From NCBI GenBank assembly GCA_036852015.1, contig JAANDG010000020.1, positions 248,001 through 312,000 of the forward strand: DNA of 64,000 nucleotides, written 5' to 3'. Both the position numbers and the translations under genes were made by a program. The notes below the pieces were generated by a model. That model was not told the origin of the DNA. It was given only the letters and a program-made list of their open reading frames with translations, and made no database searches. Source of the DNA: Pelodera strongyloides. Lineage: Eukaryota; Nematoda; Chromadorea; Rhabditida; Rhabditidae. This document shows, piece after piece, positions 49,968 through 59,445 of the stretch; the stretch's first letter is position 1; each line of letters begins with the position of its first letter.

Positions 49968-50939
49968 GTGTCTTTCTTCAGTCTGTTCTACCTTCTATCT
50001 GCAAATTCTTATTTTCAGATGGACGGTATTTGGATGAAATGTTTCCGTCCTCATAATGGATATTACGAGGCACATGTTATAGGTCGGTATACATTGTTTG
50101 GTGATGCGATTACTTTCTTAGAAAGGAACATACAAGTTCGGTGCCTCAAAAACCGATCCGAAATCGTTACAGTTGAGCTAAAAATAAAAAAGGACCATGT
50201 TTCCATAAAATTTTTTACCAAATACCTCTCCGCTTCCTTTGTGGTCTTGGGTCCTTTGACCAGTGGTTTGACATACCGGCCGATTTTTGAAACACTTGAA
50301 GTACAGTAGAACAGGATTCTTATAAAGCGTATGCAAATGAACATACAATAGAATAAAACATACATTAAATATTTCGCTTTAATAAAATCGACCGTCTTCT
50401 TGCAGGTTGTGCCTCCAACAAGACTCTAATCAAGACCGCCGAATATGCAGAATTGGATGATGGAAAATATGTGAAATGTGTAGATGCGTCGAAGGACAAT
50501 GTTACTCTCGTAGAGGTCGATAAGCATGGTCAGTGGAATATTCACAACGTATTACTATATTCTACCTGTACTTACTTTCACTTCGTCAAGGCGTTCAGTC
50601 CACATAATACAGAAACAAACAAGAGGTCTCAAGCGAAACGAAAACAAAAACGAAATCCAAAGATTCCGGTCGAGCAAACCTTTTCACCGCTATTTTCTTC
50701 AGAATTGAACTGTGAATACGATGGACGTCAATTCGAGCACGGTGTTTCGTGGATCGATCAGGAAAATGGATCAGAATTACAGTGCAGGAATACCGTCGTC
50801 GAGAAGACTGGTATGGTGCTACCGCTTAAAGGGAGAGGCCCACGAGAAAAAAGCTTTCCTCAATTTACTTGCACAGGCTTTCGGGAATACACAACTAAAT
50901 GTGTATTCCCGAATATACAACTAAATGTTCAGAGCTGAC

Positions 50940-50993
<54 letters not shown>

Positions 50994-52378
50994 AATGGAC
51001 GGAGTATAACAACAAGCGTACATACATCAATGGACAAAAGACCCTCTACATACCTAAGTAAAGGGAGCCCACGAAAAAAAAGTTTCCTCAGTTTACTTGC
51101 ACAGAATGTCCGGAATTTCAAAAATTTTACTGTGAAAACCGCATGTCTTTGCACCTAGAACTCGCAGAGTTATTCCCCGGCAAACAGTTCGGCCAGATAC
51201 CGTAGTCAGCAACGTCAAAATACGTTTTGATGGTTTATATCCGTCCATTAGCATTCTTTCTCTACATAATAATCTTGTCGATTACTAAAAAAAACTCGTC
51301 GGATTACACAGCATAGCACTATTGTAAACGAAGTCTTGGCGGGTTACACATTGACATAGATGACTTCGATTTATGTAGATACCAGTCGGCTCACGCCACC
51401 TGCGGCGACTTACATGGAAATATGATTGGTTTAGCACGAGCATACTTATATACAAAGTTTCAAACGTATCATAAGAAATTCACATAATAGGAAACAATTG
51501 CATGTGCATACTTCGATATTGAGCTGCGAAACTCTTTTTATACCCGAACACGAAATTTGCATTTCCGTAATGCACATCGGTATGCAAGTTACGCTATAGT
51601 TACTCTTTTATATAATAAGAATAGTTATTCACAATAAGTGCATTATAGAGATACCTTCATTTGTACATCGGGATTTAGACTTAGAGTCAGGTTTATACAC
51701 AGCCAACACTATATTTGCAGGTTGCCTGATCAAGGACAAAATAATAGCAATTGGCCAGGAAGCTGTAATTACCCTTGGAGCCCCCAACTACTGTACATTT
51801 GTGTGTCATCCGGAGGCAAATGCCTATGTTTGTACAAAGATAATAGGGGATTACGAGCTAGTCGAGGAACCACAGAATACTAACACAACAATTAGCAGTG
51901 TTACAGAAGTGGTAGGTTCTTTTCGAACTTGGTTTAGTCCATTAGTAAACCCTTTGGTGGAATACGCACCATAACATTTGCATACAATAAATGGAATAAC
52001 AGCGAATTACAGCATACTGTCTACATGATTTGTTCTATTGTGTGCGAGCGCAGTATGCTAATCGATACACAAACGTGAGACACAAACAATTACGGAACGG
52101 AAATGGAATTACAAAATCCACGTGACATACCGTTTTAATTTCGAAACCTTCAGACTGAGACTACCGACCCGGATGCTACCACTACAACGCTTCCCTCAGA
52201 CCTGGGACGTGTGAAGAGTTCAATCTACAATACTCTTCTTATAAGGAAGGCCGCCAGGACCCTGAAACCAAGGACTACAACCACAACCACACCGAGAAGT
52301 GTAATCGGGGCCTTCAGAAGATTCTTCAAAAAGAAGCCTTTCAAGATTGTCGATGCTGGTATCAAGGCTAGTGTCTAA
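47321..52378 (+). CDS. Predicted secreted Cys-repeat protein (MIG-18/fibronectin-I-like)
   Basis: Nine exons: 47321-47492, 48386-48508, 48950-49072, 49491-49579, 50019-50082, 50406-50528, 50703-50810, 51721-51911, 52154-52378, giving 405 aa. All phases fit. Exon 1 begins MYSLFVLSAFILLAKSE, a clear signal peptide. Repeats start G-C and end near a second Cys (GCFADDNKLLKIGQ ... IIEQC; GCASNKTLIKTAEY ... YVKC; GCFETKAIYFEDAEW ... WMKC). Most are one 123-nt, phase-1 exon, and one repeat is split over two exons. This G-C...G...W...C pattern resembles the fibronectin-type-I-like repeats of nematode MIG-18 proteins; the family call is from pattern memory. The C-terminal exon is Thr-rich (TTTTTTPRS) with a basic KKKPFK tail. 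An extracellular or matrix location is inferred. Confidence 0.7.
47633..47697 (-). tRNA. tRNA(His)-like relic in intron 1
   Basis: The minus strand has ATAGTTCAACTGGTAGAGC (D-arm), a CTGTGAA loop (GTG) and TTGGTTCGAATC (T-arm). Acceptor and T-stems pair poorly, so it is likely a pseudogene. Confidence 0.35.
47967..48197. mobile_element. MITE, family 5, intronic
   Basis: Same ends and length as 41007-41240 and 44777-45009. A separate short hairpin (CCGAAGGCCGATTCCTCCAG/AGAGCCC-type) lies at about 47870-47930. Confidence 0.85.
49690..49968. repeat. (TG)n microsatellite
   Basis: Long interrupted GT tract with two copies of GTATGTGGTAGAAAGTGTG, intronic. It generates spurious Cys-Val ORFs. Confidence 0.9.
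50827..51260. mobile_element. Arms of family-4 element with (GTA)n insert
   Basis: Two direct, not inverted, arms (TTAAAGGGAGAGGCCCACGA at 50827; TAAAGGGAGCCCACGAAAA at 51059) carry the AGAATGTCCGGAATTTCA core. A (GTA)n tract fills 50938-50992. Intronic between exons 7 and 8. Confidence 0.6.
51380..51625. mobile_element. Dispersed repeat, copy 2
   Basis: Nearly identical to 24775-25030 and in the same orientation. Confidence 0.7.
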
Positions 52379-53148
52379 ACGTCTAGATCCTGCCTGCCTA
52401 CCATAAACCCAAACTGAATTCTCATGTTGTGCATGCTAATTGGATTCCCTTTTGTGTGATGGGGCCCATGATAGTCCAGCGTACGTTTCAGAACCATGTT
52501 CCATTCTGCTTTAAAAGAATCCCTAGTTCCTTGTCTTTCCTGTACATATAACGGGTTGTACTTTTTGTAAATAGAGTTTTGCTGTATTTTTCCATTTTGT
52601 TTGGTGGGACATCAATGTCTGTATCAATGAATAAAGATATTATATCAATTGAAATCGCACATGCGAAAATGTGAAATGCCCATCCATGTTCAAGTCATTT
52701 TACATGCATGTCTACCGTAACCTACCGTAAACTCATAAGACAACAATCAATTATCACATCATGATTTTTAGGAAATGGGTGGACCCATTTGGTGACGGTT
52801 CACTGCTTTTTTCGTGGGCCTTTCCATTTCACACCACTTCGTGACCATGTGGTGACCAAGTTTCAGTAAAAACCGTCATCAACCAGTCACGAACCAGACG
52901 TTTTCTTTCGGTAAAAACCACTTGGTGACGGACCAACGACGGTTATTCTGTGTTTTCGGCAATTCGTTTCGTTTTCCTGTGTAAGAACAAATATTTACAT
53001 TGGTGCTTCCATTTGTGAGAACAACAATTACCACATCGATTGCACCAAAATTTTATTTAAAAATCGATAATTAATCGATAAATCCACGGTTTCCCATTTA
53101 TTGGTTAATAGAAGGGCGGAGAGCACGGCCCGAGTTAATATCCGAATA
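52369..53148. repeat. Segmental duplicate of 58769-59506 (GIPC 3' region)
   Basis: The block begins at the TAGTGTCTAA that contains the stop codon of the secreted-protein gene. It matches 58769-59506 almost continuously through GTCTAGATCCTGCCTGCC, the polyadenylation signal and the antisense of the GIPC terminal exon, and breaks off at 53148 inside that exon. It contains an insertion relative to the other copy around 52745-52840. Confidence 0.85.
52630..52635 (+). terminator. Polyadenylation signal AATAAA
   Basis: AATAAA 250 nt after the stop of the secreted-protein gene. The duplicated copy is at 59026-59031. Confidence 0.5.
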
Positions 53149-55810
53149 GATGCTTACAATACAGCCACCCACTCAGCCACTGGTGATTCTCCTATCTTCC
53201 TCGCTTCGGGCCGAGACCCCAAAGTTGTCTTGAACGGGGTGAGCCCAAGGAAGTTGAACCTCAACAGGGTAGACGTGCAAACCGATCGTACTGATCTTCT
53301 TGCTGGTTTACAAGTCGCCTATGAAAGCACCAAAGAGAATCTGCAGAAAAATGCTGACAGCATGAAGACCTATTTTGACAAGAAACGACCTAAGAGCAGT
53401 GAGAACATAGTTGAAGGAGACCGAGTCATCTTGATTGAGCAGAATGTTAAGCATAAAACAGCGAACAGACATTCGGGACCTTACCGAATTGTCAAGGTTC
53501 AGAAGACCTCTGTCGTGCTGAAGGACCTGACTAAAGAAAGACCTCAGTTCTCTGTACAGATGGAACACGTGAAACGAGTTCCTCAGAATGTTCAAGACTT
53601 TGACCTTGGACTTAAGACGGGTAGACAATCAAAACTGGTGAAAAAGGGTAGGGACCCTAAGGTGGTTGTGCCTGTACACAGGAGCTTGCGTATCCAACAG
53701 AGATGTGAAACTATCTTTTTCAGCGACGACCGCGTGAGATTGGAGCTACTCGATTGCCTCCACCCTCAATTCGAATTGTCCAATCGACTCACGGTCGGTA
53801 AAGTATGTGAGATCCTGGGATACGCACCGCTCAGTACAGTGCAGGACGTCTCGGTTCGTAACACGACGCAGATCCTGAATCTCTTGTCGGGCTTAACCAG
53901 CGGAATGACCTTCAGTCGGCTGGCGGAGCTACTGCAAGCCACATCGGGAAGGCGCTGGAATGCTTCTACGATTCGTGCCCTGATCGCGGTTTAACAAGCG
54001 AGTGGTATTTTGACAGCGGATTCTACCTCGAATACATTTCAAAAGGTGTCTCTGTGGCGGATGATATGCCGTATGAACGTCTCCTCGGGAAATACTTCGA
54101 CGAAGAAAAGAATCTAGCTCCCATCGCTCTGCGACGAAGTGTGGATGTTCAACTTGAAGAAGCTACGGTTGTCAAGAGAATGGAGCACCAGAAGAACCGC
54201 GACGTCTTCCATCGAGTTGTCCAAGACGCCTTTGACAGGATTGATACCCTTTGTTTCGTCGACCGACTTCTCCAAGATTGTATGCGACGATATGTCGATA
54301 ACTCCGTCGAATACCGGGTAGAGGAGACGTTCAGCACAGGCACCTTGCATCAAAAGCTGTGTGACAAAGGCTCCCTTATCAACCCGCTGTCGAAACTAAA
54401 GCTACTTATTATTCAGTTATCCTACGCCGATACCAGACCATCAGATAAGATTCAGAACGTGATCCATATGTTGCGGGGGAAAATTCATCGAACGATTCCC
54501 TTCTTGGTCGTGCCCTCTCTGAAGACTACGGATCTGTTACACGACCAGCTTGTCCGTATGGAGTCGTTCCTCGATGCTCTAATTCCGTACGGGGATATTA
54601 TCGTGCGCCGCCCTAGGTTCGGCGAGAATTCTCGTTTCACCGCTACATTGTACAATATCCGCACGGGATATCGCAGGGAAGACAAGCCATCTTAATCTCT
54701 TGTGTCGGATTACTTCGGATTCCTCCAAGGCGATGACTTCCTTTTCAAAAGGTTTATTCGACCTTCTGATTCTGCTCTGGCGTCTGAAAAGAGGAAGAAA
54801 GACTCGCGGGAGAGACCATCTCAAGGAAACCAAGCGTCGGCTAAGGGAAAGAAGGATATCCTATCCAGGCTCTCAACGCCGAAATCCAGGGTGTCCAAGA
54901 ATGTGCCACGCGGACGTGGTACATGTTAAGAAGAGGAGAGTTAAGCGATGAGTTCTTTAGTCGCCCATCCCTGTTTTCTACATTATGCTGTACGTACCGT
55001 AGTCACATTCCCCTTTTGTTTCGTAAGCAGATGCGTGCTGCGTCGCGGCATCTAGTTTTGTTTTGATGATAGCCTTTTGATTTCATTTATATCTGTTGAT
55101 CTTGTGCTGTTGATCTTCTATCTAATTTTGCCGATCCACTTCTGTAGAAACATCTGCCGTTCTAGAACAATCTTTAGCATCGGTATATAAGCAACCCCCG
55201 GTATAAGTCATTGTCTTTCGTCCCCATTATGATCTCGTCTTGCTGCTTCTCGTAACCGGGTACTGTACTCGCTAGATGTGCTGGCTCTCTTCGTTGCTCA
55301 TACTGTATGTTTTTATTATAATTCTACCGCACTCTTTAGTGATGCTTTATTAGAAAACATCCTCTGAGTATTGTTTTTGTCTCTTGAAATAATTTTATCT
55401 TTTGAAATTCTTGCATGCTGAAAATTATGTTTTATCTCTTTTTGTAGTCTTCTAGTTCTAGCAATAAACTTTTAATTTTATAATTGCTTCTCTGCCTTCA
55501 AAGCGGACTCTGTCCCTAAATTGTTACTTTTATGATTGAATTATCATTGCTTCGTGTTTGTTTGTTTCGTGCTGTATTGGGAAGTCCCCAAGTAGTTAAA
55601 TAGTTAGTAGTAAAGAGTTCTAGGATAGAAAGGAAACGAAAACGGGGCAAACGTTTTGCAAATTTGTTTACTGTATTAACTTTGTTTATGTTAACATATA
55701 ACATTCACACTTAACCTAACATTTAACATGTTCATGTATAAATTATCATTTTTAGCGTCTGGCTGAAGGGGATCTTGGCCTCGAGCCGGGATCCAGCCAC
55801 ACTTATCGCG
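53149..55810 (+). mobile_element. 5'-truncated LTR-retrotransposon remnant
   Basis: The frame open from 53149 to 53994 starts inside a retroviral-type integrase C-terminus: AYNTATHSATGDSPIFLASG, then GDRVIL ... HSGPYRIVKV, the typical integrase tail of Ty3/gypsy-class elements. Protease, reverse transcriptase and the integrase DDE core are absent. It continues into an unrecognised segment that reaches a stop at 53992-53994. A second frame (open 53862-54695) overlaps it by about 130 nt, and after one in-frame TAA (54693-54695) that frame stays open to 54929 (basic tail RKKDSRERPSQG). The following 54960-55810, with TATATAAG at about 55182, may be LTR sequence. The matching LTR is not in the window. 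Confidence 0.65.
53862..54929 (+). pseudogene. Unknown ORF downstream of integrase, one in-frame stop
   Basis: The frame is open from 53862, with the likely body from 54054 to 54695 (MPYERLLGKYFDEEKN ... FPLVVPS-like hydrophobic stretch), a TAA at 54693-54695 and then open reading to 54929. It sits in the -1 frame relative to the integrase ORF. I recognise no domain. Its place after the integrase is where some elements carry an extra 3' ORF. The length, codon-like composition and single stop suggest recent activity. Confidence 0.45.
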
Positions 55811-56019
55811 TATTGATTTAATAATAAATGTTTATTGATTAAATACAATCAAAAGGCAACCCTAAGACGGAAATGCGCATAAAAACATCCCATACTAACA
55901 AGGGGCCATAGTACATACTTAAAATTTGAATTGAATTCTAAGAGTCTAATAAACATTTCTAAACATTTCTAATTGGAATAGTGAACAAACAAATTCTATG
56001 AGAAAGTACGGGTCGACAA
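54960..56019. other. Possible LTR and flanking sequence
   Basis: No gene. The part 55000-55700 has a TATATAAG box, CCCCCGGTATAAGTC and later AATAAA-type A/T-rich sequence (55465), compatible with LTR U3-R-U5 organisation. This cannot be confirmed without a second LTR. Confidence 0.35.
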
Positions 56020-56796
56020 TTAATCTAATTTACCAAACCTCTTAGTGAGGCCTTCGATTAAGGCAGGCTGCTCTTTTTTCCAACTTTTGTCAAATTCCAC
56101 CATAAATCTAGCAATATAATCATCATGTGCCTGCTGTTTTTGATCAATAGGGGCAACATGCACAGGTGTTACAGCAATGGGCAATTGCGGTGTGTCTACA
56201 ATTGACTCAACGGTGGCAGGCAATTGAGGGGAGGAAATTACTGATAGTGTGTCAGCACGTGAGAGTTCGATAGGGGTGGATGGTTGTTTGATCTCTGCAA
56301 CAGGGCATTGTGGGTCCCCGGATTGTAAATCACGAGCAGCTTGACGGCGTAGATAACCTTCATGGCGCTGCTTCGCAGTTTCAGCACGTCGAATATTGAT
56401 GTGGGCAAGATCCGGAATCTTCTTCCGTCGTTCGGCCAGGTCCTTAAAAATTGGCAAAGCGAAACCGGGTTTCATACGGCATAAGATAGGGCGAGGAAAA
56501 TTGCGATACTTTCCAAGGCGACCAATAACATTGAAAGACTCGGGTGAGTGATTACACAAAAACAAAACTTTGTGCGAAATAACAGTATCAACACTCACCC
56601 GGTCGCTTTCCTTTGCGTTTAAGATGACGAAATGGTCCTTGAGCTCATTCCTTCGAAATCCTTCAGCTATTTCTTCGTGGATAAAAGACTTCAGATCGGT
56701 GAATAGTTCTGAGACAGATAGTTGAATATTCTGACGAATAGGAATATTTGGGCGAGAAGTTGGTGTGGATTCATGATGAATATCAGGGTAGCTCAT
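56020..56796 (-). CDS. Intronless 258-aa ORF resembling a retroelement ORF1
   Basis: An uninterrupted ORF from ATG at 56796 to stop at 56020. In the middle lies HFVILNAKESDR ... VIGRLGKYRNFPRPILCRMK ... INIRRAETAKQR, which follows the pattern of the RNA-binding-like domain found in ORF1 or RT-associated proteins of non-LTR elements (R-L-G-K...RP...K, then IR.....R). The C-terminal third is Pro/Thr-rich with QLP repeats. It is the only long intronless ORF besides the retrotransposon remnant, and a reverse transcriptase is absent. It is possibly a domesticated or orphan element ORF. It diverges from the peptidase gene with 295 bp between the two starts. Confidence 0.45.
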   Translation of the reverse strand: MSYPDIHHESTPTSRPNIPIRQNIQLSVSELFTDLKSFIHEEIAEGFRRNELKDHFVILNAKESDRVSVDTVISHKVLFLCNHSPESFNVIGRLGKYRNFPRPILCRMKPGFALPIFKDLAERRKKIPDLAHINIRRAETAKQRHEGYLRRQAARDLQSGDPQCPVAEIKQPSTPIELSRADTLSVISSPQLPATVESIVDTPQLPIAVTPVHVAPIDQKQQAHDDYIARFMVEFDKSWKKEQPALIEGLTKRFGKLD

Positions 56797-57079
56797 TTCG
56801 GTGGGGGGTGATGCGACCGCTCTGTGTCAGGTTAGAGGGGTCGAATGGTTAGAGGGGTCGAATCATATTTATATTCACCTGACGTTGTCATATCCGTAGA
56901 CCAACCATTAACCAACTGAAGGGTGATGAGAGTGACGCGTGAGCAGAGACGCAGAGGAAGGAGAGAGACTGCCAACATCGCATTCTTCCATTACTTATTG
57001 TTATTAGATCTATGTTTATTGAACTAAATCCGTGTTTTTATTCCCATTTTATTATATTCTCTGAGTTATTTCATTAATG

Positions 57080-57091
57080 AAAAGTTTTTAG
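57080..57091 (+). promoter_or_regulatory. Putative trans-splice acceptor of the peptidase gene
   Basis: AAAAGTTTTTAG lies directly before the initiator ATG at 57092 with no upstream exon evident, as expected for spliced-leader addition in nematodes. A cis-spliced upstream exon cannot be excluded. Confidence 0.45.
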
Positions 57092-58205
57092 ATGTTCAAA
57101 AGAGCGGCAAACCAAGCTCATCTGGATAAAATATCTCGATACTGCATGTGTATCGAATATGAAGACACTTGGATCTCGGCTGTCGTTTTGTCAAAGAAGT
57201 ATGCTGTAACGACACTTCATTGTATCCCGGAATCCGCACGAGTGTTGGGTCTATCTGTGCCGGTCTTTGATACTCGTGGGCAACGACTCCAACTGAAGAT
57301 CCATGGAATCCATAAGCCATCTGATTACGCGGTGTTGAGGATGGAGGATGGAGAATTTTTCGAAACTCCAGATATCGTTTGCCCGGAGACGCTAGATAAG
57401 TACTTAGTAGTGGTGAGTAAATAAGTATGACTATTTATTAGATTGATGATAAGTATAATTAATAGCGCAAACGTTGTAAAATACTTTTATAATTCACCAT
57501 TTATATTAATAATGCTTTATTTTCAGGGCTTTGCCTTCGGTGAGAAAAAACCGTCTGTTCGTCTTGGACATGTCTCTTCGCTAGGTTCGACTGGACATGG
57601 TTTTTTCTATGGAGATTCCGGTGATCTGCCTGGATTCAGCGGAGGTAGTAATAGTAGTAGTAAAAGTATTTATAGTAATAGTGTGTGGTCGTAAAAGTAT
57701 TTATAGTAGTAGTAACAGTATTCACATTTCAGTCGGTGTTTTCTACGCCCGGAATGGCGCGCTGATGGGAATCGCAAGGGGGAGTAACTGGGACGGAAAA
57801 GATACCCAGCAATACGCAGACGTATTGGAGATGATCTCGGTTCAGTGTGAGTATGATTTCTTTTATTGACTTTTAAGTTAACAGAATCCAAAACAAATTT
57901 GATTGAATATTTATTAGATTACCAAGTCAGCATTACAATCGAATATGCTGAATAACCTTTTACAAGAAGAACAAGAAAAAGAAACTCGCAACTTTACATT
58001 TTTGATTTATATAGGATATCTTTTCTGATCTTTACAAATGTCAACTTCCATCAAATTCCTGTTATTTCCAGTATCCGCATGCCGCCCACCGTTTCCTTCC
58101 GCATCTCGATCTTTTCGAGATATATGAATTAAATTTATAAATTTCATTTTTCCAGATATTCTTAACACGATCATGACCTTCCGCGACGAGCCGTTCTCCG
58201 TATGA
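57092..58205 (+). CDS. Trypsin-fold serine peptidase, 200 aa, no signal peptide
   Basis: Exons 57092-57412, 57527-57644, 57733-57846, 58156-58205, all in phase, with stop TGA at 58203-58205. The catalytic triad is visible: His43 in VTTLHC, Asp78 in HKPSDYAVL and Ser145 in GDLPGFSGG, followed by VGVFYARNGALMGIARG, typical of the last strands of the chymotrypsin/HtrA fold. The 200-aa length is just one peptidase domain, with no PDZ or propeptide. The start MFKRAANQ is not a signal peptide, so a cytosolic or nuclear role is possible. Both the MIG-18-like gene to the left and GIPC to the right are unrelated. Substrate unknown. Exon 2 donor is followed by an AGTAGTAGTAA repeat. Confidence 0.75.
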
Positions 58206-59445
58206 ATGCTGGGAATGTTTCCGCCCTCCGCCCTTACAGTTTTTATTTTATGTCCGAAGTATACAATATATTATAATCTGAATATCCTTCTCTGACTGAC
58301 GCCAGTTGAACCGTTGCTATACGGGACTGTACCTGAGATTATCTGTGTACATCAGATATTTATTGTAAAGACTTGTTTGATTCCCAGTACTTCGACCAAT
58401 TCTAAGAGTTCGAAGTTTGTAAGGGGCTTCAGATTTTTTTAATGCATTTATTGAGCATTATTTTTATTCACCATTTATTAAAATTAAAATGGTCCTCAAT
58501 TGCACCAGTAAGCTAAAAGTGTCGGTGTGTTAAATTGTTTGATTTCTTGCTTTAAGTAGCTCAAAATGTGTCATAAAATGAAAATTGGGCAAAATGGTCA
58601 GAGCTACGTCCAGTCATTTTTTGTCATTTTTTCAAAGTGACTGATTTTCGATGAGCTTAGATAAATTTTCACTTCAAAAATTTTTTAAATGGTTGAAAAT
58701 CTGCAACAATCGAATTTGGGCAAAATGACCGTCTAACATCAACCTTTTATATACTACTCAAGGGTAGTGTCTAAGCGTCTAGGTCCTGCCTGCCTACCGT
58801 AAACCCAAACTGAATTCTCATGTTGTGCATGCTAAATGGATTCCCTTTTGTGCGACGGGGCCCATGATAGTCCAGCGTATGTTTCAGAACCATGTTCCAT
58901 TCTGCTTTAAAAAGAATCCCTAGTTTCTTGTCTTTCCTGTACATATAACGGGTTGTACTTTTTGTAAATAGAGTTTTGCTGTATTTTTCCATTTGGTGGG
59001 ACATCAATGTTTGTATGAATGATAGAATAAAGATATTATATCAATTGAAATCGCACATGCGAAAATGTCAAATGTCCATCCATGTTCAAGTCATTTTGCA
59101 TGAATGTCAACTGCCTACCGTAATCTACCGTAACCTCAGAAGACAACAACCACTTCGTGACCATGTGGTGACCAAGTTTCATTAAAAACAGTCATCAACT
59201 GGTCACCAAGTGGTCACGAACCAGTCACCAGACGTTTTTTTTTCGGTAAAAACAACTTGGTAACGGACCAACGACGGTTTTTTCTGTGTTTTCCAGTTAT
59301 TTCGTTTTCCTGTGTAAGAATTAATATTAGTGCTTTTATTAATGTCAGTGCTTCCATTTGTGAGAACAACAATTACCACATCGATCACACTAACATTTTT
59401 ATTTAAAAATCGATAATTAATCCATAAATCCAGGTTTAATCCCAT
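58206..59445. other. Intergenic region between convergent genes, contains duplication
   Basis: 58206-58765 is AT-rich without gene signals (repeats of CATTTT and TCAAAATG). 58769-59506 is the second copy of the segmental duplication, holding the polyadenylation signals of both flanking genes. Confidence 0.7.
59398..59403 (-). terminator. GIPC polyadenylation signal
   Basis: AATAAA on the minus strand, 43 nt after the GIPC stop codon. Confidence 0.55.

Noticed and set aside
50941..51158. Poly-Val / poly-Thr ORFs
   Set aside because: Caused by the (GTA)n microsatellite.
53101..53148. Apparent N-terminus (VNRRAESTARVNIRID) of the integrase-like ORF
   Set aside because: These codons are the antisense of the duplicated GIPC terminal exon, so the ORF start is an accident of the junction.
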